The position numbers and the translations under genes were made by a program. A stretch of DNA of 64,000 bases, from assembly GCA_009829735.1 (NCBI GenBank), contig CM020620.1:6650545-6714544 (forward strand), read 5' to 3'. Positions 1 through 10,109 of this stretch are shown here, one piece after another. The first letter of the stretch is position 1. Every line of letters begins with the position of its first letter. The stretch is from Pyropia yezoensis. Taxonomy: Eukaryota > Rhodophyta > Bangiophyceae > Bangiales > Bangiaceae. The notes beneath the pieces are model-generated. The model was not told the DNA's origin. It made no database searches and was given only the letters and a program-made list of their open reading frames with translations.

Positions 1-31
1 GTGAAATCTGGGTAGTCAGTTTGCTTGCCTT

Positions 32-88
32 AGATTTGAACCCAAGACACCATAGATGCACCATTTCCAGGGGGTGTCAATCAGGCCA
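32..88 (-). repeat. tRNA-like fragment (possible SINE remnant)
   Basis: On the minus strand there is a B-box-like sequence (GGTTCAAATCT, + strand 32-42) and an A-box-like sequence (TGGCCTGATTG, + strand 78-88), 35 nt apart. This is nearly the spacing of the better copy at 23413-23470, and the intervening bases are alignable between the two. No acceptor stem can be drawn, so it is not a working tRNA gene. It lies just upstream of the gag start of the gypsy fossil. Confidence 0.25.
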
Positions 89-117
89 ATCCGGGCTCGG
101 TCTCGAACGCACGGACC

Positions 118-2560
118 ATGGAAGCCTGGATTCAGCTTCCAGCGTTTGTCACGCAAATGAGCGAACAGCTCGAGGCTAACAAGATGGAATTAGCGGACGC
201 TAATCAGGAACTGGCCGAAGCGAAGCCCAGGGCCACTACTAGTGGCATGAAGTCCGCGAGGCTGAGCAAATCCGTGGCTTTCTCCGGGTAAGCATGGGAC
301 GGTTGAAGCGTGGTGCTCGCACATGGATTTCTATGTGCGACTGAGTGACCCCGAAGATGCGTACAGTATCGCTTGCACCTTCCTCGACTGCGAAGTGTTC
401 GACTGGTGGAAGGTCAACAGTCAGACTACAGTTGTCGCGAACTGGGAGTCCTTCCGTTCTGCGGTAATCCGACGCTTCAGTCTACTGAACAAGATACAAG
501 CGCACGAGACAAGCTGCACTCGTGGCGCCAAGTGAAAGATGTCGGAACCTCCGACAGGACGCTTCTAAGCGTCCTCTTGGACATCTCTGACATCACGGAA
601 GCCGGGAAGGTTGGCCGCTACACCCAAGGCTTCAAGCGGGACATCTGGCAGGCTCTTTGTCTAAAGACCTACTCAGATCTGGAATCTCTCATGACTGAAG
701 CTCTACGCGTGGAGGCTGCCAAGGCTGGTGTCTCGACGCACCTCGGCGGCCCGTCCGCGAAGCCGTCTACGACGGGTGTCATTCCCATGGATATCTCCAG
801 CATCAAAGTCGAGAAACTCACGCCTGAAGAGCGTCAGCGCTGCATGCATGAGGGTCTCTGCCTCTGCTACCGTGAGAAAGGACACATTGCCAGGAACTGC
901 CCCAAAGGCCAGCGGAACTGAAGCAGCAACCGTCATCAAAACCGGTGCCAGACGCTTTTTCGGTTCCTGAAATCATGTCGTCACCATTTAAAGGCCCGCG
1001 TCTCGGGCTTCTGCTTTCTACTGCCTCTGTAGATGGACATCTTGTTGAGGTGCTGTTTGACGAAGGATCTCCCATTAACGTCGTATCAAGGCGCCTCGTG
1101 AATACCCTGAATGTGACCACGAAAGAAACGGACTTGGCAGCTAACATGCCCGATGGTCGCTCGCGCGTCCTCGCGGAAACCAATGAACCCATAGAGATCC
1201 ACATCGGCCCATACCAAGAGCGTCTTCGATTTGCTGTATGCGACCTAAGTGCGTACGACATCATCCTCGGAAAGAAATGGCGTGACGACAAGGACGCCAA
1301 AATCAACAACAAGAAGAACAAGATCTCCTTCAAGTTCAACCACATGAACATCTCCATCACTGCCTCCCTCAAGAAGCCCCATGGCCTGATTAGTAGGCGC
1401 CGCCTCGCCAAGGACCTTATCCAAAAAGTTCCTGTCGTCGCCATCTACCTGCAATCCGAAGATCCTTCCAGCACCTTTGACATCAATGCAATCAAAATGG
1501 TAACAGCTGAAGACGAAAATGACGTCCAAGAGATTCTCAAGGAGTACGCAGACGTCTCCCTGGAAGAGCTTCCGGATGGACTTCCTCCTGGACGCAGTCA
1601 CAATTTTAGCCTCAAGCTTTCGGAGGACGCTCAACCATGTCGCAGTGGCATTTCTCGCCTATCTGAGTGGGAACTCGATGAAGTGAGGACAACAAACGTG
1701 CAACCCTCATACGAAAGGGGTTTGTTCAACCAAGTGCCTCACTGTGGGGCGCCTCTGTACCCTTTGCAGCAAAGAAGGACGGTGGCTGGCAAATGTGCAT
1801 TGATTATCGAGCATTGAACAACGCCACTATTAAGAACGCATATCCTTTAGCACGGATTGACGACATCTTGGACCAACTGCGAAAGGCCAAGTACTTTACG
1901 AAGATCGAACTCCGATCAGGTTACCACCAGATCCGGCTAGACCCTGATACTACCCCGCTGACGGCGTTCCGAGCAAAATAGGGGTTCTACGAGTTCACCG
2001 TGCTACCCTTTGGGCAAACAAAAGCCACCGCGGTCTTTATGAACCTAATGAATGACGTCTTCGGACCCTATCTCTACAATTTCATCTGTGTCTACCTCGA
2101 CGACATCCTGGTCTACAGTGAAACTTTCGAAGATCAGATTAAGCACCTCAGGCAAGCCCTCCACAAGTTGGGAGAGCATAAACTCTACACGAAGCTCAGA
2201 AAATGCCAGTTTGCTCGAACAACTGTGGACTACCTCGGCCACGTCATTTCCAACAAAGGCTTCTCTATGGAGCACTAAAAGGTCCAAGCCATTCGATCAT
2301 GGGTAACGACACAGAGCAAAAAGGATGTGCAATCCTTCTTCGGCATGGTCCACATCTATCGTCGATTTATCAAGGGAATGGCATCCGTGGCTGCAACTCT
2401 CACAAGGCTCACTGGGAACGTCGACTTTGAATGGACCTCTGACGCCCAGAAGGCCTTTGAGCAACTTCAAACCCTGACGACAAGTGCACCAGTACTGCGG
2501 CCATTTGACAAGAGGTCCCCAATCTTCGTGCCCACAGATTTCAGCCCGAATTAACCCCAT
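118..2560 (+). mobile_element. Ty3/gypsy LTR-retrotransposon fossil, partial
   Basis: Fossil of the Ty3/gypsy family. Parts in order: gag from about 118 with a CCHC zinc knuckle (CLCYREKGHIARNC, about 856-905); an aspartic-protease-like stretch near 1030-1090 (VEVLFDEGSPINVVSRRL); and reverse transcriptase from about 1790 to 2280, with the YLDDIL catalytic motif near 2092-2110 and a downstream SFFGMVHIYRRFIK block at about 2335-2375. RNase H is only just begun and no integrase follows. No LTR pair was found; the left end may lie outside the window. It is broken in roughly half a dozen places and looks old. Confidence 0.9.
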
Positions 2561-3724
2561 TTTAGCGTTTCAACCCACAAGCGGCACTCCACATGTGGGT
2601 TCGGAGGCTCTGTTCCCCACGACCCATATGTTCCAAATGATTGCAAATGAGGGCAGATGTTGGTGGGCTACAACCAATCGAAGGCGGTTCTTGCCTCCAC
2701 GCCTGTCGATTTGAGCGACGACAATCAGTGAGGAGGCGGAACGGCCCAGTCGAGAAAGACACGGCGTGCTGCGACGCCGCGCTCTCTCGGGGCTGCACAA
2801 TAACTTAAATCGAGCCCATACGTTACAAAGTTGCCGAAGACGTTGTGGGTTCGTTGTGGCTTGTCACATGTGTCATGAATATGTCGAATTTGCAACAAAT
2901 GACAATCCCACGACCCGAGTTGCCGAAGCTCTCTAATGTCAATGCCACAGCTGAATAGCAACACTAAAAAACCACAGTCAGGGAGACTGTACTCCCTTGG
3001 ACCGGCAAGACGTTTTGTGGACAGCAGTACAGCGCAGTGCCCCTTATGCCGACGTCGCGCGCAACGACCGATTCGGTGCGTTTTCTTGTTGAACAGCTTG
3101 CGGAGGTCTCTTCGCAACACAGAAATTCAGCAAGCGTTGGAGTCGTCAACAATGCGCGCCGCATCTCTTGTTGGGCGGCCTGTTTGGTACGATGGTAATT
3201 GTTGCGTGGCGTATCGGAAACCCCGAAGGCATCCAATGAGCTGGCAGAGAACTGCTCAAAACCCAACAAGTGAGCCCAGTAGCCCCCGCGGGGCGGCAAG
3301 ATGCGCCTGAAGCACACCGTCCTCTGCAATGCATGCTGATCTGAGCAGGCATTCCAGCAAACTCTTGCGCGCCGCTGGCCTCTCGCCATGTGGAAGCGCT
3401 TGTGCATAATCTTCGGGGTCACCGCTGCTTGTGGCAATGGCACCATCGCGGAGCACAGGCCGGTGCGCTTCACCCCCACCGACGGAGGCTCGCAACGGTG
3501 ACCCCGCCGCTGCGACACACGCTTGTGTAGAAAAAAAGGGGGAAAAACGGGGAGGAATGATGCTGTGGGAGAGGTCACAACGATCCGCGCAGCGCCAAAA
3601 CATCGATTTCGAACGATTTCCGAGACGCCGGTTCAAGGGGCACTGCACAGTGCCGCTGCAGCTGCAGACTGGGCCCGCACGATGTGCTCACCAGCGTGCA
3701 GCAGACGGGTAGGGGGGAGAGCAC
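2561..3724. other. Intergenic spacer, no gene recognised
   Basis: Short reading frames occur on both strands but none resembles a known family. The only structure is an inverted pair, GCAGTGCCCCTT at 3034-3045 and its complement at 3634-3645, with weaker pairing for some 15 further bases. It could be the ends of a roughly 620-bp non-autonomous DNA transposon; no target duplication could be defined. Confidence 0.35.
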
Positions 3725-4570
3725 TCACTGCGACGTCCCATTTTCTACTTCCCTTGCCGGAGGCCTGACGCGGCCGGTAAGGCGCAGCCGCGCCGCCTGC
3801 CGCGGCCCGTACCCATGCGCGCTGGCGACTAGCCGCACGCACAGCCGCAGGTGGCTGCGGCCGAGGCCCACCACCTGGGCCCCGTGGGAAATCAGCGTCA
3901 GCACCACCGCCCGCCATTTGTCCATCTGCGCCACCAGCCGTTCCGGCAGCGCCGCGCGCTCAGCGTCGCCCCGCTGCCGCCGCACTACGTGGCCAGCCGC
4001 GACCAGCTGCAAGGCCACATCGGGGCGGTAGCCGCTCGCGCGTCGGAGGCGGCCCGTTGGAGTCGCGCGCGCTTCGGACTTGCGGTGGTCCAGCCGGTTC
4101 ATTGCGACGCGCAAGGGAGTGTGGCCGTCTTCGTTCAAGGGGCCCACGTCCGCGCCGTGGTCGATCAGGGCAAACACCATGCGAGGGTCCGCACCGCGAA
4201 CCGCCACGTGCAGTGCCGTCTCGCCGCACCCGTCAATGGTGTCAAGGAACCGGCGCACCTGCGGCTTGCCTATCATCTCCACCCTTCCGTACCTGGCCGC
4301 CTGGTGCAGGGGTGTGCTAACGGCGTCCCTAGGGTGATCTCCACCGAGCAAGTCCACAATCTCGCCATGCCCGAGCGCCGCCGCCAAGCAGAGAGGCGAA
4401 TCGCTAAGTTTGCTCACCGCCGAGGGGTCGGCGCCCCACTGGAGGAGTTTGGCCACCACACTCGTATGTCCAGAGAGAACAGCGCAGTGTAGCGGCGTCA
4501 GGAAGTCATTGTCCTTTGCGTTGACGTCGTCGCGCGGAGGTAGCTTCCTACCACCTCGTGGCAGTGTCAC
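3725..4570 (-). CDS. Ankyrin segment 6 (C-terminal), about 6 repeats
   Basis: 281 codons in the second frame. Ankyrin repeats (TPLHCAVLSGHTSVVAKLLQWGAD and following) run to about residue 135. After that come a longer insertion and an Arg-rich, poorly conserved tail ending at a TGA at 3725, which may or may not be the original terminus. The 5' side continues through TGA 4595-4597 into ankyrin-like sequence, so the Met at 4570 is not a true start. Confidence 0.65.
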   Translation of the reverse strand: MTLPRGGRKLPPRDDVNAKDNDFLTPLHCAVLSGHTSVVAKLLQWGADPSAVSKLSDSPLCLAAALGHGEIVDLLGGDHPRDAVSTPLHQAARYGRVEMIGKPQVRRFLDTIDGCGETALHVAVRGADPRMVFALIDHGADVGPLNEDGHTPLRVAMNRLDHRKSEARATPTGRLRRASGYRPDVALQLVAAGHVVRRQRGDAERAALPERLVAQMDKWRAVVLTLISHGAQVVGLGRSHLRLCVRLVASAHGYGPRQAARLRLTGRVRPPAREVENGTSQ

Positions 4571-4739
4571 TAGAGCGCGGCCAAGCTGTTCTGGTCACGA
4601 CCCTCGGCGGGATTCAATGAAAGCTCGCCAGAGAACCTCCGAAGCCGCAGGAAAAGGACACTTCCTAGCGGCAACGTGCAATGCCAGTTGGCCAAGCTCG
4701 TCCCGGGCACCAGGGTCGACGCCCGCCTCGAGCAGCGCG

Positions 4740-5225
4740 CTAAGAACAGACGGGGACTCGCAAAACATCTCCAGACATGCTTGCTGCGCGGTGTAAAGGA
4801 GTCTCACCCGTCTTGGTTGAGGCCCCGACGTCTGCTCCTGCACGAAGCAGAACTCGCACGGCCGCAACAGATTGGGCAGCCTCGTGCAACGCGGATACAC
4901 CGTGCTTGTCCACTGCCAAGACGTTGGCGCCCGCCTGCACCAGGGCCCGCACAACTGCCGCAGCGGGTTGCCGAAGCTTGCCTGCCCCACACAAACCAGT
5001 GGCGCTGTCCTTTGTCTGGGCGTCTACGTCGACTCCGGCTATCGAGAGTGACCGCACGACCGTAGCATTCGCCGTGTTGCTTGCGATGCGCAGCGCGGTA
5101 TTGCCATCATTCGATGTGGCGCCCACATCGGCGCCCGCCCCCAGAAGTGCCTCTACAGGTGCGCAACTCTCGCATCTCGCTACATCACGAAGAGCGGTAG
5201 CGCCATTTCTCGCCGTAGCACGCAC
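4740..5225 (-). CDS. Ankyrin segment 5, about 4 repeats plus frameshift
   Basis: Same frame as segments 1-4 until about 4760, where ankyrin similarity passes to the next frame (FCESPSVLSALLEAGVDPGARDELG, read from about 4770 down to 4595). The repeats are less well conserved than in the middle of the gene. Confidence 0.65.
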   Translation of the reverse strand: MRATARNGATALRDVARCESCAPVEALLGAGADVGATSNDGNTALRIASNTANATVVRSLSIAGVDVDAQTKDSATGLCGAGKLRQPAAAVVRALVQAGANVLAVDKHGVSALHEAAQSVAAVRVLLRAGADVGASTKTGETPLHRAASMSGDVLRVPVCS

Positions 5226-5276
5226 ATCAGCTCCAGATCCAAGAAGAGCACGTATGACCGTCGCGTCTGCAGAGCT

Positions 5277-5861
5277 TCATGAACACACCAACAAGGCTGT
5301 CCTTCCGCGCTTCTCCGTGGCCTCGATGTCGGAACCGGCCTGGACCAGCGCTTCTACGACTCGGCCTGCGCACTGCGAGGTCGCGGCCGCATGGTGCAGG
5401 GCAGTCCAGCCGCGTCGGTCAGTGGCATCAACAGCGGCGCCCGCTCTCAGAAGCATCCGAACAATGGAGGCGTTCCCGCAATAACTCGCTACGTGAAGCG
5501 CCGTGACGCCATCGAAATCGGCAGTCGCCACCTTCGCGCCCGCTGCCAAGAGCATTCGCACACTCGCGAGGCAGACCGCTTTTTCATAAACAGATACAAA
5601 AGTGGCTCCGTGCAAGGCAGTGGACCCGTCGTCTTTGTCCGTCAGTCGCGCCCCTGCAGACAGGAGCACATGAACAACGGCTGGATACCTGCAGGCGATG
5701 TGAAGGGGGGTGGTGCCGTCAACTGTTTTGGCATTCACGTCGGCGCCAGCCGCCAGCAGCGCCCGCGCAGAGGCTGCATTCGCGCCTACCAAGTGTAGAG
5801 CCGCGACGCCGTCGTCCGCCGGGGTCTTCGCATGGGCGCCAGCCTCCAACAGGGCCCTCAC
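5277..5861 (-). CDS. Ankyrin segment 4, about 6 repeats
   Basis: 194 codons, same frame. One repeat has a longer loop (TALHGATFVSVYEKAVCLASVRMLL). The TGA at the end falls within a repeat (TALLVCS, stop, SSADATVIRALL) where sister repeats often have Arg, so CGA to TGA is a possible origin. Confidence 0.72.
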   Translation of the reverse strand: MRALLEAGAHAKTPADDGVAALHLVGANAASARALLAAGADVNAKTVDGTTPLHIACRYPAVVHVLLSAGARLTDKDDGSTALHGATFVSVYEKAVCLASVRMLLAAGAKVATADFDGVTALHVASYCGNASIVRMLLRAGAAVDATDRRGWTALHHAAATSQCAGRVVEALVQAGSDIEATEKRGRTALLVCS

Positions 5862-5921
5862 CGCTGCAGTGCTGATGGCTTTGCTTGCACAGTGCAGCGC
5901 GGTGCGGCCATCACGAGTTCT

Positions 5922-6554
5922 TCAATCTACTTCAGCGCCAACGAGCAAGAGCGCTCTGATTGTAGCAGCACTCCCACTCATGCTCGCACAGTGCAAAACA
6001 GTTCTGCCATCCTTAGCAACAGCAGGCACATTGGCACCCATCATGAGCAGCACCCGGACAGACGCCTCACTTCCAGACCTACTGGCCAGGTGCAAAGCCG
6101 TCATGCCCTTATCCGTGGTAGAGGCTAGATTGGAGCCGGCCAGCAGCAGCACCCGCACAGCAGCAGCACTTCCACTGCGGCTGGCCTCGTGGAGCGCACT
6201 TGCCCCGTTGTCAGCCTCAGCATGCACATCCGCCCCAGCTCTCAGAAGAGCCCGTACAGCTGCCGCACTTCCGCTGGAACCTGCCATATGCAGTGCCGTC
6301 AAGCCAGCATACGTCGTAACGTGCACGTCCGCCTTGGCAATCAGCAATGCCTGCACAGCCGCTGCACATCCGCTTAAGCTCGCCCAGTGCAGCGCCGTTG
6401 CGCCATCACTCGCTCGAGTTGAACTGTCCGCTCCTGCAGCCAACAGCACCCGCAAAGAGGCGACACTTTTGCAGCATGCAGCCCACTGCAGAGCGGACAT
6501 ACCATTGTCGGCTTGGGCGCTTACATCAGCTCCCGCGGCCAACAACAAGTGCAC
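5922..6554 (-). CDS. Ankyrin segment 3, about 6 repeats
   Basis: 210 codons in the same frame as segment 2 and separated from it only by one TGA and nine codons. The repeats are the most regular of the gene (for example ALHWASLSGCAAAVQALL). It closes with TGA between the AEVD and TRDGRTALHC halves of a repeat, a position that is variable elsewhere. Confidence 0.75.
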   Translation of the reverse strand: MHLLLAAGADVSAQADNGMSALQWAACCKSVASLRVLLAAGADSSTRASDGATALHWASLSGCAAAVQALLIAKADVHVTTYAGLTALHMAGSSGSAAAVRALLRAGADVHAEADNGASALHEASRSGSAAAVRVLLLAGSNLASTTDKGMTALHLASRSGSEASVRVLLMMGANVPAVAKDGRTVLHCASMSGSAATIRALLLVGAEVD

Positions 6555-6581
6555 TGATGCGGCGCACCCACGAGAGCTCGC

Positions 6582-7502
6582 TCAGTGCAGTGCAACAGTG
6601 CCTTGGTCCGCAATGGCGGCCACATCTGCTCCCGCACGCAGTAGCTCACGCACAATAGCGCTGGGACGACTCCAGCGGACATTATGTAGAGCAGTTTTTC
6701 TTTGATGATCCTTGGTGCCCACTGTCGCACCTCCCACCAACAGAGCGTGAACGGCAGATGCGGACCCACTCGTGGCTGCAATGTGAAGCGCAGTGCGTCC
6801 AAAATCGTCTTGGGCATGCACATTCGCATCCATGGCAAGCAGAGCTCTCACAATGGCAGCGCTTCCACCGCGACCAGCTTCCATCAACGCCGTAGATCTG
6901 TCCTCCTTCTCGTCGTGAATGTTGGCACCAGCACACAGCAGAACGCTCACAGCCTCACAGCGGCCGCGACGGCCCGACTCGTGCAACGCCGTGGAGCCAT
7001 CGTTGCTTTTGGCTTTCAAGTCCGCGCCTGCGTCCACAAGAAATCGCACAGCAGCCGCGTTCCCGCTGCATGCTGCGGCGTGTAGCGCCGTAGTGCCTTC
7101 GTCAGAAGCAGCCGCAAGGTCAGCACCGGCACGGAGCAGGTGCCTCAGAGCCTTCCAGTTCCCACCTCTTCCAGCCATGTGCAGCGCAGTGCGACCATTG
7201 TAGTCCGTCGCGGCTACGCTCGTGCCTTCCCTCAGCAGCACCCTCACCACAGCAGAGCGTCCACTTGCTCCCGCCCAGTGCAAAGCAGTGCGTCCCTGAG
7301 TGTCGATGACGCCCACGTCAGCTCCGACATACAGCAAGAGTCCCAAAGCTGCGACTCTTCCATGCCGAGCTGCGAGGTGCAGCGCATTTAAGCCGTCATC
7401 GTTGGAGGCAGAAACGTCGTGGCCCGCTTCGATGAGCATACGTAGAGGCGCAACCAAGCCCCTTCGCACAGCGTAAAGCAGTGCCGTGTCCCCACTAACC
7501 AT
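6582..7502 (-). CDS. Ankyrin segment 2, about 9 repeats
   Basis: 306 codons of clean ankyrin repeats, each with TALHxA and LLxAGAD-type motifs. The apparent Met at 7502 is probably internal: it lies at the end of the non-ankyrin insert that separates segments 1 and 2. The closing TGA replaces the Trp found in sister repeats (TVALH, stop, ASSRGCAASV versus TALHWASxSG). Confidence 0.75.
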   Translation of the reverse strand: MVSGDTALLYAVRRGLVAPLRMLIEAGHDVSASNDDGLNALHLAARHGRVAALGLLLYVGADVGVIDTQGRTALHWAGASGRSAVVRVLLREGTSVAATDYNGRTALHMAGRGGNWKALRHLLRAGADLAAASDEGTTALHAAACSGNAAAVRFLVDAGADLKAKSNDGSTALHESGRRGRCEAVSVLLCAGANIHDEKEDRSTALMEAGRGGSAAIVRALLAMDANVHAQDDFGRTALHIAATSGSASAVHALLVGGATVGTKDHQRKTALHNVRWSRPSAIVRELLRAGADVAAIADQGTVALH

Positions 7503-7661
7503 TAAACGAGGGCCATGAGGATACTTCTAAGCAAAGCATCCTTCAGGAATAGGATACAGTCTTTTCGCCGCCCTGGCGAATGAGCTGTCCCCCCAGCTTG
7601 TGTCAAACTTGCATGCTTTGATGTCAAGCAGCACTCGTACAGCCACTGCACTGCCGCTTTC

Positions 7662-8270
7662 TCACGCAAGGTGGAGGGAAGTCAGCCTCACAGCTGATCG
7701 CGCGTCCGCTCGGGCGCCAGCTTGCACCAACGCCTGCACCGCTGCACCGCTTCCGCTCCGCGCCGCACGGTGGAGCGACGTTTTCCCGCGGTCATCTGTG
7801 GCGTTAACATCCGCGCCCGCTCCAAGTAGCACCTGTACAGCCTCTGAGCTGCCGCTGTCCCCAGCGCAATGCATAGGGGTCGCCATGGCGTCTGTCACGG
7901 CCGACACGTCCGCGCCCGAATTCAGAAGGACACGCAGGACGGGGGTGTGGCCACCACTCGAAGCCCAGTGCAGGGACGAAAAGCCTTCCACGTCCGTGCG
8001 CGGGCAACAAGTTGTGGCGGACACGTCGGCACCAGCAGCCAAGAGCTTCTCCACCACAGCCACGCTGCCCTCACCCGCCGCCCAGTGCAAGGCCGTGTCG
8101 CCAAAGTCGGTACGCGCGTCCACTGCCGCACCCGCCTCCAGACAGTTTCGAACGGCTGACACACTTGCACGCCTGGCGGCACGGTGCAGACGAGGCAGCG
8201 GGCAGGCCCGCCGCATATACACAGGCACCTTTTTTCCCTTCACTGTAGACATCTCGAGACAACAGATCAC
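7662..8270 (-). CDS. Ankyrin segment 1 (N-terminal), about 5 repeats
   Basis: Starts MICCLEMSTVKGKK, then ankyrin repeats from about residue 28 (LHRAARRASVSAVRNCLEAG). One repeat carries an insertion (TTCCPRTDVEGFSSLHWA). It ends in TGA inside a repeat (TSLHLA, stop, ESGSAVAVRVLL), so the stop is not a natural C-terminus. A short in-frame alternative start is Met7. Confidence 0.7.
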   Translation of the reverse strand: MICCLEMSTVKGKKVPVYMRRACPLPRLHRAARRASVSAVRNCLEAGAAVDARTDFGDTALHWAAGEGSVAVVEKLLAAGADVSATTCCPRTDVEGFSSLHWASSGGHTPVLRVLLNSGADVSAVTDAMATPMHCAGDSGSSEAVQVLLGAGADVNATDDRGKTSLHRAARSGSGAAVQALVQAGARADARSAVRLTSLHLA

Positions 8271-8972
8271 GCCGCGACGACTCCGTCACAGCGGCCGGCT
8301 TCGCTGCGACGACGCTGATGGGTGGGGAGGGTGGACTCGGGTTACGCTCAGCCGAGTCACGTTGGTGCCCGTGTCCGACGGCAAGAGGGAGAGACAGCCG
8401 CCACCGCCCGTGCGGATATGTGTACTTGAAAAGCGGCAGCAATGCGGGATGGCGCGTCGCAGGCAGCGAAAGGTGCCCAGCGCGCCTTCACGGATGGTCT
8501 CTCGCGCCAGCCTCACACGACCGGGGAGAACAAGATCGAACAGGGCCACGGACAGGAGGGAGAGGAGGGCCGCAATGGAGCTAGGAGCAGGGGGGGTTGA
8601 GCGCGAGGGACGGAGTCTGTCCGCGCTGCTCAGAGCCCATATGAGGAACCCCAGAGACGGAGATTCAGACGGTGCGAGCGACCGGAGGGTGTGAACAGAT
8701 GACGGTTCAGTGGGTCTCGCAATAACCAGACACCACGCCGGCAATCAGAGAGGGACTCCACGGTCCAGACTTGGGATTTGTGTGACACACACAAAGGGCC
8801 CCAATCTCAGCGCTGGAGCGCCCTGTGACAGATACAGTTGCGCACCCGCGGGTGCTGCCGGGCAATGCATTGTTGTGGACAACGCATGGACAGAGCACAA
8901 GGCTCGGCGGATGGGAGGCCGCCCAGTTCAAGGGCATTGTCAACTTGGGTGGCTGGCGACTGTGTGTGTATT
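8271..8972. other. Spacer upstream of the ankyrin gene
   Basis: Probable 5' region of the ankyrin gene. On the minus strand a frame of 152 codons (8744-8286) is in phase with the ankyrin segments and ends in TGA at 8286, but its product resembles nothing I know and could be non-coding. No promoter motif can be fixed. Confidence 0.3.
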
Positions 8973-9087
8973 GTGCGTCCCGTAAATAGTGGACGTGCTC
9001 AGGTCGTGCAGTGTGGGTTTGATTGCTCCAGTGGCCGATCTTTGACATGATCACGACACGTGCACGTCCACTTCTTACGGGACGCAC
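8973..9087. repeat. 115-bp foldback repeat (MITE-like)
   Basis: Two 36-nt arms, 8973-9008 and 9052-9087, are reverse complements at 31 of 36 positions. Both begin with GTGCGTCCCGTAA and share AGTGGACGTGC. The spacer is 43 nt. No target duplication is clear. It ends six bases before the left end of the pogo transposon. Confidence 0.6.
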
Positions 9088-9293
9088 TACATACAGTCAT
9101 TATTCGACTATATGAAGGGGGGCTAGGGGTTAAATCGGAATATTATTTACAGCGGATTCGCAACGAGTTCCTGGACTGACAAACACCGCCGGGCGTCGCA
9201 GCGGTGTCGACCGATCAAATTACACGCTCGCAAAAAATCCGCGTCATCGGGTGAGGCGAGCAGGGCGCACCAGTCAGGCGCACAAGGTGCTTC

Positions 9294-9972
9294 CTACGCA
9301 CGACCAGTCACAACCAAATAGCACGACGGCATCTTCTCCTCGCACTCGTCCTCCCCCTCCCCTAGCGCCATGTCGACCGTCTCATCCAACGCCTCCACAT
9401 CATCCTCCGCACCAAACCACTGCTCAACAGCAACGGAGCGCTCACTGTCAGACACACCCTCAAAATCGTCCCACAAGCGGCTGTTAGCCATCAAAGCTAC
9501 CACCTCAGAAACGTCAGTGTGGACGTTATCCACCACAGGTACGACCCCGTGCAGCTGCCGGCGCACTTCAGCAGCTGCCTCGTCCGGCAGGACCTCTGCA
9601 GTGAGCCAGCAGTTAGCCAGCTGCACCGCAGTGACCTTCTCCCACTCCTCAGCGATAATATTGGCGGCGTTCCTCAAGTGCGCCTGCCCTCCTTGGTCGA
9701 GGCCCCCGCCGCGCGGCACTCGTGGGGCTGGAGCACCAGAAGTAATGACCGTGTCTAAATTATGGACAACACGTTGAAGCATCCGCGTCTTGTAACGACG
9801 CTTCACCTGGGCGATTGCCCCCTTGTCCAGCGGTTGGTACACAGCCGTCGTGTTTGGTAGTAGCTCAATCACAGTTACTTGGGAGTGTTGAATCTCGGCA
9901 TGACAGCCGAGGTTGTCTAGGATAAGGAACACGTGGCTGGCCGTACGAGACCGCAAGGACGGCACGAATACC
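9294..9972 (-). CDS. pogo/Tigger transposase, C-terminal part
   Basis: Begins VFVPSLRSRTASHVFLILDN, holding the second catalytic Asp (LILDNLGCHAE). The third is in AVYQPLDKGAIAQVKRRYK. An acidic tail follows and the product ends at CYLVVTGRA. If the Harbinger (9976-13338) and one copy of the TCA duplication are removed, the two parts join in phase (RWFFE then VFVPSL), giving 1653 nt including the stop. The transposase therefore looks undamaged apart from the insertion. Confidence 0.88.
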
Positions 9973-10050
9973 TCAGGCCCGTTCGCAGTTGCAATCGGCG
10001 TGACGGTATATACGCGTAACGCCGATCTGATTGGCTGTGCCCATCCCGAC

Positions 10051-10109
10051 GGTATACCGCGGTATAGACATACGCGGGGCGCCCGCGTATGTCTATACCG
10101 CGGTATACC
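10051..10109. promoter_or_regulatory. Perfect 28-bp palindrome near the Harbinger left end
   Basis: Arms 10051-10078 and 10082-10109 are exact reverse complements with a 3-nt centre. Each arm contains the self-complementary TATACCGCGGTATA. It sits 75 bp inside the element and about 280 bp upstream of the SAP-domain gene start. It is plausibly a binding site for the transposase or partner protein, or a promoter element; this is inference from position and symmetry. Confidence 0.6.

Larger units (their letters stand above)
3725..8270 (-). pseudogene. Giant ankyrin-repeat protein gene, interrupted
   Basis: Read 8270 to 3725 on the minus strand, this is one almost continuous chain of roughly 35 ankyrin repeats, with the consensus DG.TALH.A...G...AVR.LL.AGADV recurring every 33 residues. 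The frame is unchanged from 8270 to about 4760 except for in-frame TGA codons at 7662-7664, 6582-6584, 5922-5924 and 5277-5279. A one-base shift near 4760 moves to a second frame, which has another TGA at 4595-4597. A non-ankyrin insert at about 7505-7617 holds a TAG and could be an intron (5' GTTTGA, 3' TTAG). Ankyrin repeats mediate protein binding; no other domain was recognised, so partner and role are unknown. The first Met at 8270 is a guess, as the same frame is open further upstream beyond a TGA at 8286. I favour a decaying host gene. Confidence 0.8.

Noticed and set aside
8286-8744. F-box-like N-terminal extension of the ankyrin protein
   Set aside because: A leucine-rich stretch looked suggestive but lacks the F-box Pro and Trp pattern; it cannot be supported.
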